Shown here: piece after piece, positions 45,801 through 54,800 of the stretch
Layout of the letters: every line of letters starts with the position of its first letter
Position numbering within the stretch: the stretch's first letter is position 1
Assembly (NCBI GenBank): GCA_934045075.1
Contig: OW203722.1
Location: 3,007,001-3,071,000 of the forward strand
Length of the DNA: 64,000 nucleotides
Direction: 5' to 3'
Source of the DNA: Yponomeuta sedellus
Taxonomy: Eukaryota > Arthropoda > Insecta > Lepidoptera > Yponomeutidae
The notes under the pieces: model-generated
What the model was told of the DNA's origin: nothing
The model's input: only the letters and a program-made list of their open reading frames with translations
The model's database searches: none
Position numbers and translations under genes: made by a program

Positions 45801-48800
45801 ATGGTAATAATATTGCTTTGTCCGATTTGGATGCTAATAAATTATTAAATCGACCACACGACGACAAAGCTCTCACTGAAATGATGAGGTTGCGTAATCT
45901 TAGTGAATAGAATGGAATTAGTAAGATTTGTCAAACTATACGCACGCCGCTCAGCACTCCCAGTGCCATTAGATATCTCGTAACAACTAACGTTCTATTC
46001 TTGGGGGTGAAATATTTTCTTCAAATTCACATGGGACCACCCTTGTGATTACCTATGTAACAAAAAAAGAATTGTTCAAATCACCCACAAGGTTACACCC
46101 CTAAAGTTCTACCCTTGGGGGTGAAATATTTTCTTCAAATTCGCATGAAACCACCCTTTTGATAATACCTATTCAACAAAAAAATAATCGTTCAAATTGG
46201 TTTATAATCAGCGGAGATATTGCGTATAAAAAAGTTCATCCCCAATTTTCCACCCTTGGGGGTTGTTTTTTTATTATTCAATTTAAATGGGACCACCCTT
46301 GAGGTATTACCTATACGCCGAAAAAAGATTTGTTCAAATCGGTTCATAATTGGCGGAGTTTACATACATAGAACATAGAAAAAAAACATACGGGTCGAAT
46401 TAAGAACCTCCTCCTTTTTTTAAAGTCTGTTGAAAACAGACTCAACTTTGTTGGGTAGGTACATATTGTAAATTAAATTAACAATTTAATTTTTATGTCG
46501 TTTGATGTTTATGCCGATGATCATTATGCTATGCTGTCGTTATGCTTTTCTCAATCTATGCCTTAAAATATCATGATTTGTTATCCGTATGCCACTTTTA
46601 TTTATGCTTGTCAAAATTATGCGAAAACAGTTATGCGTATAGTTTTTATGGGTAAATATAATTATGCGTGAAAACGTTATTCCTAATAAAATTATTACAA
46701 AAGTCGTTATGCGATCGAATATGGACCGAAAAATACAGCTTAAATTAAAGGGCCATTTTATAACAATAGTTGATCAACCTTGACCGCTAGAATACTGCAA
46801 AATCTACTAAGTGCATCTATAAACAACTGCTAAAGAAAAACAGATAAAATTTAAATATTTATCTACTCGTATAATATAAAAATGAACCGCTGAATGTGTT
46901 GGTAAGCGTAAATCTCGGGAGCAGCTGAACCGATTTCGGTAATTCTCTTTTTAGAATATTCCTTAAAGTACGAGGATGGTTCTTACGGTGAAAAATAAAA
47001 AAAAGTAAAGAATCGACTGTTAGGCGGTACGAACTTCGCTGGGTCAGCTAGTTGTTCATAAAAAAGATACAATTTTCTTTATAACTAATAACATGGGGCG
47101 CACTAAAAGTTGAACTATTTAAATATCGAATGTTATATTTTTTGAAACGTTGCAACCTTCTTAGTAATAAAAAAACGTCGCCGTCAAATAGATGATGATG
47201 ATATTGCCACCAACGTTGCGCTAAGTATTTCCTTAAATTAGTTAAATTTTTTTTAACGCTTTCATGAGTCTGTAATAGTACATTACACAACTAGGGTGGT
47301 AATACAAAGAAAGGCCGAGATCGCAGAAGTTTGCGGCCCGAGCTGCAAGCGAGGGACGTAAATATGCGATCGAGAGCATAAAAGTATTTATGCCACACCT
47401 GGCAATAAAGTGGCTTTTCCCGCACGCTGCGCGTACGGAAAAAGCCGCTTTCTGGCCAAGTGTAGACAAAAAGATGTACACAACACGGGAGGTAATAAAG
47501 AAAGCTCTCGATCGCATATTTACTTCCCTCGCTTGCAGCTCGGGCCGCAAACTTCTGCGATCTCGGCCTTTCTTTGTATTACCACCCTAGTTGTGTAATG
47601 TACTATTATAACATATTTGCTCGTAAAGTGGTTGTAATTACACCAATTTCAATATCGTAATGTATCTCATTACGTACTTGTGCGATGATGTAATGTAAAA
47701 GGCACTAGCCTTGGGTAACTCAAGAGCCAGATATGAGTGGACACACAACTCCCTCACCGTCAAGTGTATCCCACTCATATCCCAGAGATGTCAATTATAT
47801 CTTACTCCCTACAACTCTCAGCTCAGTATGGTAGTCATTTCCTGCTACTTTATCCAGCTCACACACAATGCGCGAGAGCGAGATCAACATCGTCTGTGAA
47901 ACTGAGAAACGCGGCCGAATGTAACATCGGTTACATTCGGCCGCGTTTCTCGTCGTAGCCAACGAGCGATGAGAGAAAGTTCACCAAAAAAAAACGTTTG
48001 ATCTGGATAAAGTAGGGAATAGGTAAGACTAGACTGACTCACCACTTGTCTCTTGTTTCCACACGCACTTAGTTCGTTGGACGTCGTCGTATGAGCTAGG
48101 ACACAAGTGGTGAGCGAGATATGATCGAGATATAGTGTGTCTCGGTGAGTAAAGATATGAGATATAACAACTCCCTCTAAGGACACACTTTGCCCAAGTC
48201 TAAAAGGCACGTGTTTTTTTTAAATAAAGTTTTAAGATACTCCGTCTAAAAATGAACGAACTTTTAAAAATCTTAGCAAAGAGGTTTTATGTCAAGAAAG
48301 AGGTCAATATTTTATGAATAAAATTAACTTTGGGAAATAAAATATAACAAATAAACATTTAATTTTTTAATTTAATTAATTTTGACAACAAATTACAACC
48401 TGTAACAAAAACACAAAAATATTATTACACTATTTTTTATTTTTAATGCACTAACCCGTGCTAAGGAACAAATTTAAAAACCTATTTAGAGGCTAAAAAT
48501 TTCACCCATGCCGGGATTCGAACCCGCAACCTCTGGCTATCCGTACCAGATAGATCTGGTACGGATAGCCAGAGGTTGCGGGTTCGAATCCCGGCATGGG
48601 TGAAAATTTTTAGCCTCTAAATAGGTTTTTAAACAAAAATATTAATTTACTTTATTAGTAATACTGGCTGTTTTTGTACCTTTGCCTAAAAAAAAAAAGT
48701 TGATGCGCGCGCATCGCTTATTTGTGGACAAGTAAAAATAAATCCGCGCGCTTTTTCTTTTCGATGTATTTTTTTTATTTGAAAATGTCGTCAAGTAGTG

Positions 48801-51800
48801 ATGATAACCAAGTCAGAGTTTTATTAATTTCCTCGTAAATATGTTATAAAACGTCGTATGACATACGTGCGCTTTGAAAATTACAGCCTCTGCTTCCTTA
48901 TAGCCCTCGCCGATGGCTCGGGCTAGTAATATCGCGTCGGCTGTAATTTTCAACTTACCGCACTTATATCATAATGTACTGTTATTACTTTCTAGCCAGC
49001 TGCAGTGTTGCCAGACAGGCCTTGTGAAAAGTCACCGGAAATAGGCAAAAAAGTAACCTTTTGGTGTAAAAAGTCACCTCACCCAAAAAAAAGGTACTAA
49101 AACATACCTAATACTTGTGAATACTCACATGCCAATTTCAGTATTTTATCGTACCTTTTATCTACATGTACCTACCTGCTAAGTCGGTTTACATTTTTTG
49201 TTTAAATTTTTTTTCTATAGCTCCGCTTGCTTTCCCGTTCACCTAAAATATGTCATGTCATACATAAAACTACTTAATTCAGCCGTCAGTTTCAATACTT
49301 GCTTTAACCTGTTAGATTACTAATTTATTAACTAAGGCCTTTGCATCTATTCCTGATGATTTATACAGCATCTAGTGGCACTGTCATCTACACTAGATAG
49401 ATGGGTAAAGTAACCACTAGACGGTGCAGTGCCCGGGACAATAGAATTTTAATTGTTATCTGTTCGCGCGACCAGGAAAATAAAATATATATACTACATA
49501 AACACTAAATGAAATTAAATAAAATAATCAATAAATTATACCTTTATCTTAAAATTAACTTTAGTTTTAAGCATCAATTTTGAAGGCTCAAATGTTATCG
49601 CATTCTTGCATTGCTTTTTTTTAGTAGCTATAGGTAAGTGCTGATATTGTGTCAATACCAAGCAGAGTTCTGTGATCGGATTTTAAGACTAAAATCAAAA
49701 AGACATTATAATACAGCAAAAACACAAAAACGATTAAAAAAATTTAATTTTTCCTGTCAAAACCGTGCTCTCGAGGCCTTGTCTTCATATCTCGTATCCA
49801 GACATATCTCGGTCTCATATGTCAAAATTAGTGTCTAAATCGGCCGATCATCTCGGCAATGGCGCCATTTTACCCAGTTGTAGAAAAGTTTAGGTCGACT
49901 CCATCTCGGTCGCGGTAACCTTGTTAGCGTCGAGACATTTCGGGCTCGTCAGAGAAATTGTCATTTTTGCATAGATAAGGGCATTTCTCGAGCGCGGTCT
50001 GGATGGAGCAAGAAGACCAAAACAAAGAGAGAGAGAGACATGGAGGGAGTAAGTGAGTGAGGTGTTGAATATTATGAATGAACGAAGAAACGAAACAATG
50101 CTGCCAACAAGCAAAAGACCTTTGCGTTCCGTTTTTCAAAATAAGTAAAAAAAACTTCACAAAAAAGTAACCAAAAGTAACCTTTTGTATCATGTAACCT
50201 CAAAGTAACCTGACTTAGTTAAAAATCACCTAAAAGGTTACAAAAGTAACCTTCTGGCAACGCTGGCCAGCTGGTTAGTTAGTTAGACCACAGATTACTG
50301 CACTTAGTCTCATAGTTGTGCCATTGTACGTAGCAAGCGCCGAGGTATGTTAAGGCGCACCATGGTGCTACCTAGCGGCCCCAATAGAAAAAAAAATCAC
50401 AGCTAGTTTTATAATACGTTTTTTATCTATATGTGAACATGAGAAATCTTAACAACAGTGACAAGTGTTTTTAGAACCTATAGTCTAGAACTTAGGATCA
50501 ATAGACTAGATTTTTAATAGATTTCCGCTAAAAACGGCCGTTTTTGGCGAAAAGCTATTAAAATCTTTAGTTGTTGATTCTAGGTTTTAGACTATTGGCA
50601 CCATTAGTGGCCCTAGTTAGCAACCCGAAGCGCCTTGATACTAGGGTTTACTCGCGATGTTTTCCTTCACAGTTAGCGAGTGATACTGCGACTATAACTT
50701 CACAAATGTACATAACTTAGTTTAAAACGAAGTCATTGGTACTCAATGCTTAGTCGATGCTTGGATTCGAACCCAGGACCACCCGAATAAGAAGCCGCCG
50801 TTCTACCGCTCCGTTACCACCGCACTTTTCTACCCAGCTAGGAAAATATCGTGAGAAAACCCTGGTTTGGTAGGCTCCGCACGTACTTACTAGTCTTTCC
50901 TGTGGCCTAGTCCGACTAAGCTGTCAGGATGGTATAAGTTATGGGCAAGTCCATTCCATCTAAAAAACAATGTCCTGGCTCTGTAGCAGGTAGTGGTCCC
51001 TTCACCCATCTAGGGTGTTTGTAGGTGCCAATGGAGGTTGTGTCGATAAGGCATAGGCAATTCATCACGGCGGCCAAGTCCGAATTGGTGGAGGCTTGCA
51101 AGACTAGTGGCTGGTCTTACTGTTAGAAGTTTTCAATCCGCCCTAAGGCCTCTGACTTGGCTTAACGATTGCCATATATCATCGACGGCAGCCGGCACCA
51201 AGGGCTTAACGTGCGTTGCGAAGCACTGAAGCGCTCGGAAAAAATGCCCCTAGCGGTAGTCGCAGGATGCCCACCCATCCTGCACCTGACCGCGCCTGTT
51301 GTTGCTTAACCCAAGTGATTGATTCCAATCACTCGGTTCCACTAGGCCAAGCGGACATTGTATAAATCATCTAATGACGTAGATGCAAAGGCCAAAGTTC
51401 TAGCTACCAATGTATTATTTGCTACCGATTAGAAAAAAGAAAGAATTTTTTTCTGTCGACACAATACTCGAAACGCGAAACACTAAACACATACACAAAA
51501 CCATTACAAAATGCATACAATTGTAAAAAATTACATAGAATGCATAAAAACAGGTAAAAAATTAATAAAGTGTACAACACGTATGGTAAGTGTATGGGTT
51601 GCCTGGAAGAAATTGCTTTTAGTAATAAGGCCGCCATTTGTACTATATTTTTATATAAGTTCTGTTACTGTAATTTCTGTGTACAATAAAGAATATTCTA
51701 TCTATCTATCTATCTAACACGAAAACAATAATAAAATACATAGGTTTTAAGTATTTCAGCCCCCAAAATGGGCCCCAGTCAGCATGATGTTCCAACAGAG

Positions 51801-54800
51801 AGAACTGTTGCAACGCTGATTTTCAGTCGGGTCAAATATAACGGGAAAATTTAGCCAATATGAAATAAGCCCGATGGAGCTGCTCGTTTATCTCTAAAAA
51901 CTAATGAAATCTATACAAAGTCGTGCCAAGTCGAAGGTTACTTACTGCGATTTCTTTATTATTTTATTTTTATTTTATTATAATAGGAAAACTTGCAGCT
52001 ATGAACAAAACACATTGCGATTGAAATAATGACTGAGAGCAAATTACAAGTATAGTTAATTATACTATTTTTATTTTTAATGCACTAACCCGTGCTAAGG
52101 ACAAATTTAAAATTTAAAAACCTATTTAGAGGCTAAAAATTTTCACCCATGCCGGGATTCGAACCCGCAACCTCTGGCACGGATAGCCAGAGGTTGCGGG
52201 TTCGAATCCCGGCATGGGTGAAATTTTTTGCCTCTAAATAGGTTTTTAAGTATTGTTAATGTTGTGCGACTTGGCCATGATTAGAAGTCCGTCTGTACTG
52301 GAAATATTTTTTAAAGAAAATATCTACCATCTGCGAGAATAGCTCGCAGATGGTAGATCACTTATCACTTATCGTCATATTTTGCACAATTCACACAATA
52401 TCGTTATACATTGCAGCCTATGTATTATTCTGATGTGCAAGCTATATCATTCTAAAGTTTCATTAAAATCCATTACTAATAAAGTAACAAACATCCTTCC
52501 GTTCACACTTAGAAACATTTGCGTTTATTATAATATTAGTAGGATGTCGGTTTCGCGACCGCAGTAATTATTATTCTGAATAAGTGGCACAAGTTGTAAA
52601 CATTTAATAAATTACTCGTTTACTTTGCAATCAAGGTTAACTTGATTTCAAAACCAATTCCAAGTCAGTTACCGACAGGAACAAGAGAAGTTAATTGGAT
52701 CCAAAAATCATTTTGAAATCGTCAAGATAAGAGGATTATTATTTACAATATTTGACTAGCGGCCGTAGCGCAGTGAGCAGAACAATGGACGCCGAAGCGG
52801 GAGCCCAGGTTCGATGCCCAGTGCGGGCATGTTTTCTAAGTTATGTACATTTGTGAAGTTAAAGAAGCAATACCACTAGCTAACAGTGAAGCAGCGAAGG
52901 AAAACATCGTGAGGAAATCCTGGTGTCTGAAGTTTTAACATACCTCTGCGCTTGCTCCGTACAATGGCCCAAATATGGGGCTAAGTGCGGAAATATCAGG
53001 TTAAACGAATTAACTACCATTAGGCTCACGAGAATAGACGCCCAGATAAATCCCTGACAGCCTTCAGTAACTCGAAACTGTTCGATGATAAATCGAGCAA
53101 TGTCACAAATCTCCGATAAAAGATAAATCCACAAAACTATCGGCCAGCTTAGAAAAGTTTTCATCGCCTTTTTGTGAATGAATGGGCTTTACAGGTTTCA
53201 AGAAACGAATTATGTAGATTGCTAGATTATGTCTGAGAAGTTTTAAGAGATTTTTAGGGTTCCTTAACTCTAAATGAAAAACGGAAACCTTATAACATAA
53301 CATAGACGTGACGTAGCGTAACCTAACGTAACGTAGCGTAACCTAACGTAACTTTACGTTAACATAACATTTACATACAGTCACATACTCGTACATTGCT
53401 TCTAAACTAACTAAGTATTTAACTTAGTCTATTTTATGTTGTTTTTGTATTTTTTGCGATAAGTTTATTTTATGTTGTATTTTTTTGTCAGAGGCCTTAT
53501 GGGCGGCTTGATAACTTCTGACAGTAAGGCCCGCCACTGTCTTACAATCCTCCACCAACCCGGACTTGGTCCCCGTGGTGGAGTATGGCCTAACCTTCCT
53601 GCGATGCAGGAAGAGACCCGTGCCCCAGCAGTGGGGACATAGAAGGGTTGATAACGATTGTATTTTTTTGCGATAAGTAAACCATTTTTAATTTCAATTT
53701 CTGGCCCCACACTAGCGCCACAGAGGTCGCCACTTCATAGGATCACTTCGTTGTCCACACGTCCGTCCGTTTGTCTGTCACCACCACTTGCCGTCTTCCC
53801 CCCTCACTAGGGTCTAGATTCTGCTAATGCATTGCGGTACAATGACCATTGCATGAACATTTTTATTTTTATTTTATTTTATTTATTCAAGGAGAAAAAA
53901 CAGAATGGACCAACTTATAGATAAAAAATATTAAAATTAATAAATACACTTTGCCAATTCCTCAGCATTTCCCACAGATAGATAATCACAGTATAATAAA
54001 TTATATTGTGATTCTCTGTGGGAATAAGAGGCGCAATACACGATATTTATTTATTTATTTATTTATTTATTTATTAGACACAACCAACAGATATTAGATA
54101 CATCACTTAAAATAGCATTGTGTAGATAATTATGTTCTAGTCTAACATCCAATTACAGGTGTGCAACAACTCTCTTGACTTAAAGTAAATAATTTCTGTA
54201 ATAACATAAATAACAATTTTTTTTTTTTTATTAGACTTTTTCAAATGCTATAGTTGTGATATAGTTGTGATATAAACATAAACAAGCAATAAGGCAACCG
54301 TTTCAGAGAAAAACATATAAATACATACAATTATTATTATTTTTACAACATGGCGATTTCATTTCGTCGCTGCTTCAAGTCTAGGCGCGCACATACATCG
54401 AACCTTCTAGGCGTCAATGGTATGAAAAACTCGTCACGCGACCCGGGTATGGTTGGTGCTATAATGCACTAACTTTATGGAGGCCCAGGGACCCAATTCT
54501 CACTTCATTAACAAATAATTCGTATAAGACTAAGGCGACTTGAATTCTAGATAAAAAGTTGAGCGACAGCCAAAATCTGTATTCTGAACGCTATTACATT
54601 GAATTCGAATGAGAAATAATAAATATACTATTTTTAATGCACTTACCCGTGCTAAGGAACAAATTTAAAAACCTATTTAGAGGCTAAAAATTCCACCCAT
54701 GCCGGGATTCGAACCCGCAACCTCTGGCTATCCGTGCCAGCGCTCTACCAATTGAGCCAATGGCTGTAAGTGATGCAATTTGCTTAAGCCAGATGTCGCT

